Source: Rhodobacter flavimaris (GTDB lineage: Bacteria > Pseudomonadota > Alphaproteobacteria > Rhodobacterales > Rhodobacteraceae). Taken from it: DNA of 64,000 nucleotides. The notes under the pieces are model-generated. The model was not told the DNA's origin and did no database searches. It saw only the letters and a list, made by a program, of their open reading frames with translations. The DNA lies in assembly GCF_021378075.1 (NCBI RefSeq), contig NZ_JAJUOS010000002.1, forward strand, positions 356,650 through 420,649. Reading direction: 5' to 3'. Positions 53,390 to 62,568 of this stretch are shown one piece after another. The stretch's first letter is position 1, and the number at the start of each line of letters is the position of its first letter. The position numbers and the translations under genes are program-made.

Positions 53390-53497
53390 GACTCCTCGGT
53401 CGAACTGCGGGGCGGGCTTGGGCCTCGTCACCCAGACAGGATCGAATCATATCCTGCGGTTGTATCGAATCGCGGAGGCGAATCACAGGGCCGAATC
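53390..53497. promoter_or_regulatory. Cluster of five GANTC sites upstream of rpoD
   Basis: GANTC at 53390, 53444, 53467, 53480 and 53493 within 108 bases of the dnaG-rpoD gap. GANTC is the target of the alphaproteobacterial CcrM adenine methyltransferase. The last three are exactly 13 bases apart and share CGAATC. Confidence 0.5.
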
Positions 53498-53521
53498 ATC
53501 GCCCCCACGCGCCCGCCGCGC

Positions 53522-55477
53522 CTAGTTCTTGCGTTTGCGCCAGATTTCCCCGTCGATCATGGCCTGAAGCTGCGCCGAAAGTGCCGCGCGGTCCTCGCCC
53601 ATGTCCGATGTGTCGTCCAGCTTCGACTGCTTGGCCCGGTTACGGGCCGTCGTGGCCTGGGTGATGCGCCAGGTGACGCCCTCATCGGCCAGACCTTCCA
53701 GATCCTCCATCGCTTCGGCCACCTCGGCGCGCACCGCCCGTTCGGCGGCCAGCTTGGCCAGTTCCTCGGCCAAGCACAGCCGCGCGAGATCGGTATCCTC
53801 GCGCTTGAGAACCGGTGGCGCAGTGCGCACATGGGGCAGAGCCATCAGCTTTTCAAGATCAGCGCCCGCCCCGGCAAGAAGCCGTTCGGATATTTCGGCC
53901 GGGCTTTCATGGCCATGCAACAGCATCAGGCCGCGCAACCGGTCATAGGCCGGATCGCTCAGCGGCACTTTCTCAAGCTGGCTTTCGAACTGCGCGATCA
54001 GCACCGGATGCGTGGTCAGGATCGCCAGCACCATCGCCTCGCGCAAATGCTCGGTTACCCGCTCGTCCGAGGCCGCCGCAAGCGCCGTCGAGCGCGTCAT
54101 CGGCAGCGGATGCACGGGCTGCGTCACCCAGCCCTTGCCCCCGCCTCGCGCGGTGCGCGGCGCATAGCTGCCCGAGGGCGCCGGGCCGCGACGCATATCG
54201 AACAGCTCGGCCCGCAGGCGTTTGATCTCTTCGCCGTAATGCGCCTTGATCGACGGATCGGCGATGCGCTTGATATGCGCGCGCAGGTCCTTATCCAGCG
54301 CCGCCTTGCGTTCGGGGCTGTCGAAGACCTTGCCCTCGATCGCGCGCTGCCAGAGCAGGTCGACCATGGGCTTGGCGGCGTCGAGCACCCGCTCCATCGC
54401 CTCGCGCCCCTCGGCCTTGATCAGATCGTCGGGGTCCTGCCCGCCCGGCATGATGGCAATGCGCAGCCCCTTCCCGGCCTCCAGCAAAGGCAGCGCCAGA
54501 TCGATCACACGCTGCGCCGCACGGATACCGGCCGCGTCGCCATCAAGCGCGATGATCGGCTCATCATGGATGCGCCACATCAGGCGCAGCTGATCCTCGG
54601 TGACCGCAGTCCCAAGGGGGGCCACCGCGCCGCCAAAACCCGCCTGCGCCAGCGCGATCACATCCATATAGCCCTCGGCCACGATCAGCCGCCCACCCTT
54701 TCCACAGGCCTCACGCGCGGGTCCGTGGTTGTAAAGATTGCGGCCCTTGTCGAACAGTTCAGTCTCGGGCGAGTTCAGGTATTTGGCGTTGTCATTTGGG
54801 TCCATCGCCCGCCCACCAAAGGCGATGCAGCGCCCGCGCGCGTCGCGGATCGGGAACATGATCCGGTTGCGAAAGACGTCATAGGGGGCCTTGCCCTTGG
54901 TGCTGGCCTTGGCAAGCCCCGCGCCCAGGATCAGATCCTCGGCGATGCCCTTGGCGCGCAGCGCCTCCCACAACCCCTGCCAGCCATCGGGGGCAAAGCC
55001 GATCTCGAACCGGGCCAGCGCATCCGCCGACAGCCTGCGCCGCGCAAGATAGTCACGCGCAGTCGCCCCGCCCTGGGTGGACAGCGACATGCGGAAGAAC
55101 TTGACCGCCTCTTCCATGACAGCCGCCAACTCGCTGCGCCGGTCGGCCTTCTTCTCGGCCACCGGATCGCGCGCGGGCATCGGCATCCCGGCCTCGCGGG
55201 CGAGGATCTCGACGGCCTCCATGAAGCCCACGTTCTCGGTCTCGCGCACGAAACTTAGCGCGTCGCCCTTCGCGTGGCAGCCAAAGCAATAGTAATAGCC
55301 CTTACGGTCATCGACATGGAACGAGGCCGATTTTTCGTGATGGAACGGACATGGCGCCCACCAGTCGCCCTTGCCCTGGTTCGACTTGCGCATATCCCAT
55401 ACGACCTTGCGCCCGACCACTTGCGAGATCGAGACACGGTTGCGCAATTCATCAAGAAACCCAGGCGGCAGACTCAT
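53522..55477 (-). CDS. dnaG: DNA primase
   Basis: Makes RNA primers for replication. The 651-residue protein has the CHC2 zinc ligands C43, H46, C64 and C67 (CPFHHEKSASFHVDD, YCFGCHAKGDALSF). The catalytic core has FGGRAMDPNDNAKYLNSPETELFDKGRNLYN, and TOPRIM has LIVAEGYMDVIALAQAGF and IALDGDAAG. A less conserved C-terminal DnaB-binding domain completes it. The frame is complete with no sign of damage. Upstream of rpoD. Confidence 0.96.
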   Translation of the reverse strand: MSLPPGFLDELRNRVSISQVVGRKVVWDMRKSNQGKGDWWAPCPFHHEKSASFHVDDRKGYYYCFGCHAKGDALSFVRETENVGFMEAVEILAREAGMPMPARDPVAEKKADRRSELAAVMEEAVKFFRMSLSTQGGATARDYLARRRLSADALARFEIGFAPDGWQGLWEALRAKGIAEDLILGAGLAKASTKGKAPYDVFRNRIMFPIRDARGRCIAFGGRAMDPNDNAKYLNSPETELFDKGRNLYNHGPAREACGKGGRLIVAEGYMDVIALAQAGFGGAVAPLGTAVTEDQLRLMWRIHDEPIIALDGDAAGIRAAQRVIDLALPLLEAGKGLRIAIMPGGQDPDDLIKAEGREAMERVLDAAKPMVDLLWQRAIEGKVFDSPERKAALDKDLRAHIKRIADPSIKAHYGEEIKRLRAELFDMRRGPAPSGSYAPRTARGGGKGWVTQPVHPLPMTRSTALAAASDERVTEHLREAMVLAILTTHPVLIAQFESQLEKVPLSDPAYDRLRGLMLLHGHESPAEISERLLAGAGADLEKLMALPHVRTAPPVLKREDTDLARLCLAEELAKLAAERAVRAEVAEAMEDLEGLADEGVTWRITQATTARNRAKQSKLDDTSDMGEDRAALSAQLQAMIDGEIWRKRKN

Positions 55478-55623
55478 GCCTTCTATATTGGCCGGGACGG
55501 CCCCGGAGTCGAGGGGGCCTCAGCCTGTGCAATCGCGAACAGCCGCTCTGCCACCTTGCCCATTTGCGCAAAACCGTCGTTGCCCTACCTTTACGCCAAC
55601 GCAATCCTTTGCAGGAGGCCACC

Positions 55624-56535
55624 ATGTCCATCCGCCCCGTCCTCGAAACCCGCCGCGCCAAACCCACGATGGAGGGCGCCGGCGTGCGTCTGCACCGCGC
55701 CTTCGGCTTCACCGACCCGTCCGAGCAAGACCCGTTCCTGATGTTCGATGACTTCCGCGGCGATCACCCGTCGGACTATATGGCGGGCTTTCCCTGGCAC
55801 CCGCATCGCGGAATCGAGACGATCACCTATGTCCTCGCAGGCTCGGTCGAGCATGGCGACAGCCTCGGCAACGCAGGCTCGCTCGGCGCGGGCGACGTGC
55901 AATGGATGACGGCAGGATCGGGCATCCTGCACCAGGAAATGCCCTCGGGCGACAAACAGGGCCGGATGCATGGGTTCCAGCTCTGGGCAAACCTGCCCTC
56001 GAACCTGAAAATGACCGCGCCCCGCTATCAGGACATCAAGGGCACCGACATTCCCGAGGTGATCGACGATGACGGCACCCGTGTGAAGGTGATCACCGGC
56101 GCATTCTGGGGTCAGCGCGGCCCGGTGGACGGCATCGCCGCCGACCCGCAATATCTCGACATCTTCGTACCCGCAGGCCTCAAGAAGACCTTCAAGATCG
56201 ACACTTACCGCCGCGCCTTCGCCTATGTCTTCGACGGCTCGGCCTTCTTCACCGATGCCTCCGCCCCCACCGGCGTTCTGCTCGAAAAAGAGGTGATGGG
56301 ACAGGAGGTCAACATCCGCGACATGTCAGGCAACCGCACGTTGGTGCGCTTCGGCTCGGGCGACGAGGTCACCGTTCAGGCGGGCGAGAAGGGCGTGCGC
56401 TTCCTGCTGATCTCGGGCGCCCCGATACAGGAGCCCGTCGCTTGGCACGGCCCCATCGTGATGAACACGCAAGAGGAACTGATGCAGGCCTTCCGCGAAC
56501 TCCGCAACGGCACCTTCATCAAGCCCGCGCACTGA
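55624..56535 (+). CDS. Pirin-family protein
   Basis: A 303-residue bicupin of the pirin family. The N-terminal cupin carries the metal site in PWHPHRGIETITYVLAGSVEHGDSLGN and the conserved GAGDVQWMTAGSGILHQEMP. The second cupin is less conserved. Some bacterial pirins have quercetinase activity or modulate pyruvate dehydrogenase; here the role is unknown. Start at 55624 behind AGGAGG. Convergent with a TetR gene; a dispersed repeat lies between. Confidence 0.9.
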   Translation: MSIRPVLETRRAKPTMEGAGVRLHRAFGFTDPSEQDPFLMFDDFRGDHPSDYMAGFPWHPHRGIETITYVLAGSVEHGDSLGNAGSLGAGDVQWMTAGSGILHQEMPSGDKQGRMHGFQLWANLPSNLKMTAPRYQDIKGTDIPEVIDDDGTRVKVITGAFWGQRGPVDGIAADPQYLDIFVPAGLKKTFKIDTYRRAFAYVFDGSAFFTDASAPTGVLLEKEVMGQEVNIRDMSGNRTLVRFGSGDEVTVQAGEKGVRFLLISGAPIQEPVAWHGPIVMNTQEELMQAFRELRNGTFIKPAH

Positions 56536-56544
56536 CCAAGGCCC

Positions 56545-56603
56545 TTTCGGCTTTGCATAAATATCCCGGGGGTGAGGCCGCAAGGCCGAGGGGGCTGGCC
56601 CCC
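56545..56603 (-). repeat. Dispersed intergenic repeat, copy B
   Basis: Inverse-orientation relative of copy A at 15242-15301. It shares GGGGGC..GCCCCCTCGG, the CCTTGCGGCC arm, CCCCCGGGATATTT and GCAAAGCCGAA, with several substitutions. It sits between convergent pirin and TetR genes. Confidence 0.6.
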
Positions 56604-56620
56604 TCCCCCCACCAACCGGA

Positions 56621-57208
56621 TCAACCGCTGACAGCCTTGCGCACCATGTCCCAGTAAATGTCCTCGACGGTCGCGCGGCTCAGACGTCCGCCCTCGCGGA
56701 ACCAGGTATTGACACCGGTCAACATCGCGATGATCGCCATGGTCGCAAGCTTGGTATCGGGCACGAGGAATGCCCCCGCCGCCTGCCCCGCCTTGAGGAT
56801 AGTCTCCAGCTCCGTCTCATAGGCGCGACGCAGCCCCTCGATCACTGCGAAATTTTCGGGACCGAGGTTGCGCAACTCCATGTAGCTTAGAAACACCGCC
56901 TCGGGGCGCTCGCCGTTATAGCGGATGTGAAAGCGCACGAAGGTTTCCAGCGCCGCGACGGGCGACTCGCCGCCCCGCGTCTCCTGCCATGCCGCGATCA
57001 GCCCATCCATGTGATCCTTGAGCAGATCGAACAGCAAAGCCTCCTTGTCGGGGGTGTATAGATACAACGCCCCGGCCTGCAAACCCACAGCCGCCGCGAT
57101 CTGGCGCATCGACACGGCGGCAAAGCCATGCCGCGCGAACAGCTTCATCGCCTCCGCGCGAATGCGTGGGCCTGTGATTTCGGAATGAGAGCCGGTCTTG
57201 CGTGCCAT
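56621..57208 (-). CDS. TetR-family transcriptional regulator
   Basis: A 195-residue repressor. The N-terminal helix-turn-helix is RIRAEAMKLFARHGFAAVSMRQIAAAVGLQAGALYLYTPDKEALLFDLL, the TetR signature. The C-terminal helical ligand domain fits the WHG/TetR_C group, and a tryptophan-rich VNTWFREGG near the end supports that. Start at 57208. A perfect inverted repeat 15 bases upstream is a likely autoregulatory operator. Target genes beyond itself unknown. Confidence 0.88.
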   Translation of the reverse strand: MARKTGSHSEITGPRIRAEAMKLFARHGFAAVSMRQIAAAVGLQAGALYLYTPDKEALLFDLLKDHMDGLIAAWQETRGGESPVAALETFVRFHIRYNGERPEAVFLSYMELRNLGPENFAVIEGLRRAYETELETILKAGQAAGAFLVPDTKLATMAIIAMLTGVNTWFREGGRLSRATVEDIYWDMVRKAVSG

Positions 57209-57222
57209 GGCGCCACGCTAAC

Positions 57223-57236
57223 TGAACGCATGTTCA
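57223..57236. promoter_or_regulatory. TetR operator candidate
   Basis: TGAAC-GCAT-GTTCA, a perfect 5-bp inverted repeat with a 4-base centre, 15 bases before the TetR start. This is the typical size and place for a TetR-family operator. It also lies 75 bases upstream of the divergent lipoprotein gene. Confidence 0.55.
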
Positions 57237-57310
57237 TTATCAAATCCCTTCGCCCTTCCCTCTGGCATTGCCCGCCCGCGCGCAATATCGTGGCCCGAAA
57301 AGGAGCCCCC

Positions 57311-57535
57311 ATGCCCCGCCTCGCCTGCCTTACCCTGGTCCTCACGCTGACTGCCTGCTCGGCGGGCACGGATGCGGATTATCCCCACCTGCTGCCGACG
57401 AGCACGCTTCTGGGGGACGCGGCGCTTACTCCCGATCCCGCGCCGGGGCTCGAGGCCCGCGCCTCCGACCTGCGAGCCCGCGCTGATGCTTTGCGCGCGC
57501 CCGTCTTGCCCGAGGGCGAATTGCCCGCAAACTAG
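57311..57535 (+). CDS. Small lipoprotein, unknown function
   Basis: A 74-residue protein with a signal peptide and lipobox (CLTLVLTLTAC). The mature part is short, Ala/Arg/Asp-rich and probably helical (LEARASDLRARADALRAPVLPE). No family recognised. Start at 57311 behind AAAGGAG. It precedes hom by 73 bases on the same strand and may be part of the same transcript. Confidence 0.65.
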   Translation: MPRLACLTLVLTLTACSAGTDADYPHLLPTSTLLGDAALTPDPAPGLEARASDLRARADALRAPVLPEGELPAN

Positions 57536-57608
57536 GTCTTCCCTCCGTTGCAAGGCCGTCCCTTTCCCGGTAACAGACCTGCAGACCATTCAACTTGACG
57601 AGGTTCCC

Positions 57609-58907
57609 ATGTCTGCCGTTTCCGCCACTCCGCTCCGCCTTGGCATCGCGGGGCTCGGCACCGTGGGCATTGGCGTCGTCAAGATCGTGCAGCGCCACGC
57701 CGAGATGCTGGAGGCCCGCACCGGCCGCCCGGTGGTGATCACTGCCGTTTCCGCGCGCGACCGCACCAAGAACCGCGATGCGGACCTGTCGGGCTATGCC
57801 TGGGAAACCGACCCGGTCGCCCTTGCGACCCGCGATGACGTCGATGTCTTCGTCGAACTCATGGGCGGCCACGAAGGCGCGGCCAAAAACGCGACCGAGG
57901 CCGCGCTACGCGCTGGCAAGGATGTCGTGACGGCGAACAAGGCGCTTTTGGCGCACTACGGCCAAGAACTGGCCGAGATGGCCGAGGCCGCAGGCCGCGT
58001 GATCCGTTACGAGGCCGCTGTCGCGGGCGGCATTCCGGTGATCAAGGCCCTGACCGAGGGCCTTGCGGGCAACCAGTTGCGCCGCGTCATGGGCGTGATG
58101 AACGGCACCTGCAACTACATCCTGACCCGGATGGAGACCGCGGGCCTGCCCTATGACACCGTCTTCGAAGAGGCCCGGCAACTGGGCTACCTCGAGGCCG
58201 ACCCGAACCTCGACGTGGGGGGCATCGACGCGGGCCACAAGCTCTCGATCCTCGCCGCCATCGCCTTTGGCACCAAGGTCTCGTTTGACGACGTGGTGCT
58301 GGAAGGGATCGGCCGGATCTCGATCGACGACATTCGTCGCGCGGGCGACATGGGCTACAAGATCAAGCTTCTGGGCGTCGCGCAGATGACCGGGCGCGGG
58401 CTTGAGCAGCGCATGACGCCCTGCCTCGTGCCCGATAGCTCGCCTCTGGGTCAGCTTCAGGGCGGCACGAACATGGTCGTGCTGGAAGGCGACTCGGTCG
58501 GGCAGATCGTTCTGCGCGGCGCGGGCGCGGGCGAAGGCCCGACGGCCTCGGCGGTGATGGGCGACGTGGCCGATATCGCGCGCGGCCTGCGCCTGCCGAC
58601 GTTCGGCGTCCCCGCAGAAAAACTGGCAGAACCGACGCCCGCCGCAGTCTCGGCCCCGGCGCCCTATTACCTGCGCCTGCAACTAATGGACAAACCCGGC
58701 GCGCTGGCCAAGGTGGCCTCGGTTCTGGGCGAGGCGGGCGTGTCGATCTCGCGGATGCGCCAATATGGCCATGCCGACACCTCGGCCCCGGTGCTAATCG
58801 TGACGCACAAGACCACCCGCGACGCAATCGACGTGGCGATCGGCGGCTTCCCCGCAACCGGCGTAGTCGAGGGCGAACCCGTCGCCATCCGCATCGAGGA
58901 AATCTGA
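57609..58907 (+). CDS. hom: Homoserine dehydrogenase
   Basis: Reduces aspartate semialdehyde to homoserine for threonine and methionine synthesis. The 432-residue protein has the NAD(P)-binding LGIAGLGTVGIGVVKIV, GKDVVTANKALLAHYG, the catalytic AVAGGIPVIKALTEGLAGN, and GVMNGTCNYILTRME. A C-terminal ACT domain (YYLRLQLMDKPGALAKVASVLGEAGVSISRM) suggests feedback control. The start at 57609 behind GAGG is chosen over an upstream frame overlapping the lipoprotein gene. Confidence 0.95.
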   Translation: MSAVSATPLRLGIAGLGTVGIGVVKIVQRHAEMLEARTGRPVVITAVSARDRTKNRDADLSGYAWETDPVALATRDDVDVFVELMGGHEGAAKNATEAALRAGKDVVTANKALLAHYGQELAEMAEAAGRVIRYEAAVAGGIPVIKALTEGLAGNQLRRVMGVMNGTCNYILTRMETAGLPYDTVFEEARQLGYLEADPNLDVGGIDAGHKLSILAAIAFGTKVSFDDVVLEGIGRISIDDIRRAGDMGYKIKLLGVAQMTGRGLEQRMTPCLVPDSSPLGQLQGGTNMVVLEGDSVGQIVLRGAGAGEGPTASAVMGDVADIARGLRLPTFGVPAEKLAEPTPAAVSAPAPYYLRLQLMDKPGALAKVASVLGEAGVSISRMRQYGHADTSAPVLIVTHKTTRDAIDVAIGGFPATGVVEGEPVAIRIEEI

Positions 58908-58918
58908 CGGGGTGGGCG

Positions 58919-59311
58919 ATGTTCAGCCATGTGACTCTGGGCATCGCCGACCTGACCCGCGCCCGCGCTTTCTACACCCCGCTGATGGAACTGCTGGGCC
59001 TGCGCCTGCGCTTCGACAGCGATGAAGAGGGCTGGATCGGCTGGCAGCCCAACGAAGGCGGGCGGCCGCTTTTCATCGTCACGCGCCCTTTCGACGGCCG
59101 CGCGCCCGCACACAGCAATGGCGCAATGGTGGCCTTCATGGCCGCCGACCGCGCGGCGGTTGATGCCGCGCACCGACACGCCCTTGCGCATGGTAGCACG
59201 GACGAGGGCGCCCCCGGCCTGCGCCCGCATTACCACCCCGATTATTACGCCGCCTATTTCCGCGACCCGGACGGAAACAAGCTTTGCGTGGTCTGCCACG
59301 CGCCGGTTTGA
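58919..59311 (+). CDS. VOC-family (glyoxalase/bleomycin-resistance fold) protein
   Basis: A 130-residue vicinal-oxygen-chelate fold protein. The opening FSHVTLGIADLTRARAFYTPLMELLGLRL and the closing YYAAYFRDPDGNKLCVVCHAP are the paired beta-alpha-beta signatures, with metal-ligand candidates His4 and a Glu/Asp. Substrate unknown; related proteins act as lactoylglutathione lyases or dioxygenases. 11 bases after hom, so probably co-transcribed. Confidence 0.85.
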   Translation: MFSHVTLGIADLTRARAFYTPLMELLGLRLRFDSDEEGWIGWQPNEGGRPLFIVTRPFDGRAPAHSNGAMVAFMAADRAAVDAAHRHALAHGSTDEGAPGLRPHYHPDYYAAYFRDPDGNKLCVVCHAPV

Positions 59312-59408
59312 CGCCCTCTCGCCCTCGTTAGCGTTCTCAGGCTTGTAGTTTGGGGCCTAACTGGCTTACCTGTGCCCGGCCCTTCGCTCTGGCAGACAGG
59401 AACACAAG

Positions 59409-60374
59409 ATGACCTCCCCCACCGATTTCAACGACCGCATGCTTTCGCTCGGGCTTGCCCGCGTGTCCGAAGCCGCGGCCCATGCCTCCGCCCGCCTGAT
59501 CGGCCGCGGCGATGAGAAGGCCGCCGATCAGGCCGCCGTGAACGCCATGCGCGACCAGCTCAACATGCTCGACATCAAGGGCGTCGTCGTCATCGGCGAG
59601 GGCGAGCGCGACGAGGCCCCGATGCTGTATATCGGCGAAGAGGTCGGCACCGGGAACGGCCCGGCGGTGGACATCGCGCTTGACCCGCTCGAAGGCACCA
59701 CGCTGACCGCCAAGGATATGCCCAACGCGCTGACCGTGATCGCCATGGCGCAGCGCGGCACCCTGCTGCACGCTCCGGACGTCTACATGGACAAGCTGGC
59801 CATCGGCCCGGGCTATCCCAAGGATGTCGTCAGCCTTGAGATGACCCCGACCGAGCGCGTTCTGGCGCTGGCTGCCGCGGGCGGCGTGAAGCCCGAGGAC
59901 ATCACCTGCTGCATCCTCGAGCGTCCCCGCCACGAAGACCTGATCGCCGAAGTCCGCGAGACCGGCGCCGCGATCCGCCTGATCACCGATGGCGACGTGG
60001 CCGGCGTGATCCACTGCGCCGAGGCCGAGATCACCGGCATCGACATGTATATGGGCTCGGGCGGCGCGCCCGAGGGCGTTCTGGCAGCCTCGGCGCTGAA
60101 ATGCATGGGCGGCCAGATGTGGGGCAAACTGCTGTTCCGCAACGATGACGAGCGGGGCCGCGCGGCGAAGGCCGGCATCACCAACCTCGACAAGATCTAT
60201 GCCCGCGACGAGCTGGTCACCGGCGACGTGATCTTTGCCGCGACCGGGGTCACCAACGGCTCGATCGTGCAGGGCGTCAAGCGCGAACCGAACTTCATCG
60301 AGACCGAGACGATCCTGATGCGCTCCAAGACCGGCTCGGTGCGCCGCATGATCTACCGCAACCCGATCAAGTAA
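59409..60374 (+). CDS. glpX: Fructose-1,6-bisphosphatase class II
   Basis: Gluconeogenic (and Calvin-cycle-type) phosphatase. The 321-residue protein has the GlpX metal and substrate motifs VVIGEGERDEAPMLYIGEEVG and AVDIALDPLEGTTLTAKDMPNALTVIAM. ERPRHEDLIAEVRETGAAIRLITDGDVAG and YMGSGGAPEGVLAASALKCMGG follow. Located between hom and recJ, an order common in Rhodobacterales. A terminator follows. Confidence 0.94.
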   Translation: MTSPTDFNDRMLSLGLARVSEAAAHASARLIGRGDEKAADQAAVNAMRDQLNMLDIKGVVVIGEGERDEAPMLYIGEEVGTGNGPAVDIALDPLEGTTLTAKDMPNALTVIAMAQRGTLLHAPDVYMDKLAIGPGYPKDVVSLEMTPTERVLALAAAGGVKPEDITCCILERPRHEDLIAEVRETGAAIRLITDGDVAGVIHCAEAEITGIDMYMGSGGAPEGVLAASALKCMGGQMWGKLLFRNDDERGRAAKAGITNLDKIYARDELVTGDVIFAATGVTNGSIVQGVKREPNFIETETILMRSKTGSVRRMIYRNPIK

Positions 60375-60395
60375 GGCGCCCTTCCGCGCAGATAG

Positions 60396-60425
60396 AAAGC
60401 CCCGCCACGGCGGGGCTTTTCGTTT
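60396..60425 (+). terminator. glpX terminator
   Basis: Ten-base-pair GC-rich stem (about 60397-60405 with 60410-60418) and a T run, 22 bases after the glpX stop. Confidence 0.85.
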
Positions 60426-60451
60426 TGGCAGATTTTGCGTAGATCAGGGAT

Positions 60452-62197
<1,746 letters not shown>

Positions 62198-62260
62198 TCA
62201 TGCCTGCAAAGGCGTTTCACGCGCGCCCGAAACGAGTTTGAGATTTCTCGAAAAAACCTC

Positions 62261-62289
62261 TTGCGCGTCCAAACGGGCTGCCTTATGAA
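62261..62289 (+). promoter_or_regulatory. Promoter of the tRNA-Glu pair
   Basis: TTGCGC (62261-62266) and TATGAA (62284-62289) with a 17-base spacer, placing transcription start about 14 bases before the first tRNA. Confidence 0.5.
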
Positions 62290-62309
62290 CCGCCCCACGC
62301 TGCAAGGAT

Positions 62310-62384
62310 GGCCCGTTCGTCTATCGGTTAGGACGTCAGGTTTTCAACCTGAAAAGAGGGGTTCGACTCCCCTACGGGCTGCCA
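62310..62384 (+). tRNA. tRNA-Glu (TTC anticodon), copy 1
   Basis: A 75-base tRNA with encoded CCA. Acceptor GGCCCGT/ACGGGCT, anticodon arm TCAGG-TTTTCAA-CCTGA (anticodon TTC), T arm GGGGT-TCGACTC-CCC-like. Followed 20 bases later by an identical copy. Confidence 0.96.
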
Positions 62385-62404
62385 ATCCTTCGACGTGCCA
62401 GCGC

Positions 62405-62479
62405 GGCCCGTTCGTCTATCGGTTAGGACGTCAGGTTTTCAACCTGAAAAGAGGGGTTCGACTCCCCTACGGGCTGCCA
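62405..62479 (+). tRNA. tRNA-Glu (TTC anticodon), copy 2
   Basis: Identical over all 75 bases to copy 1. It shares that copy's promoter, since only 20 bases separate them. Its 3' end is the probable attachment site used by the integrase that starts 90 bases on. Confidence 0.96.
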
Positions 62480-62534
62480 CTCCCCCCCAATGCCCTTTAT
62501 CCCTTGATTTCTTGGGGTTACCGACTCAAATCTG

Positions 62535-62553
62535 GGTACAAATCCAGGTACAA
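62535..62553 (+). repeat. Tandem GGTACAA repeats before the integrase
   Basis: Two GGTACAA heptamers at 62535-62541 and 62547-62553, 12 bases apart, inside GGGTACAAAT and AGGTACAATT. Such repeats between a tRNA and its integrase gene are often integrase arm sites; here that is inference. Confidence 0.4.
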
Positions 62554-62568
62554 TTGAGGCGGCGAAAG

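Noticed and set aside
51443..55258. A 1271-residue open frame on the plus strand opposite rpoD and dnaG
   Set aside because: It is the antisense frame of two strongly conserved genes, held open by the GC-rich codon bias; no protein family resembles it.
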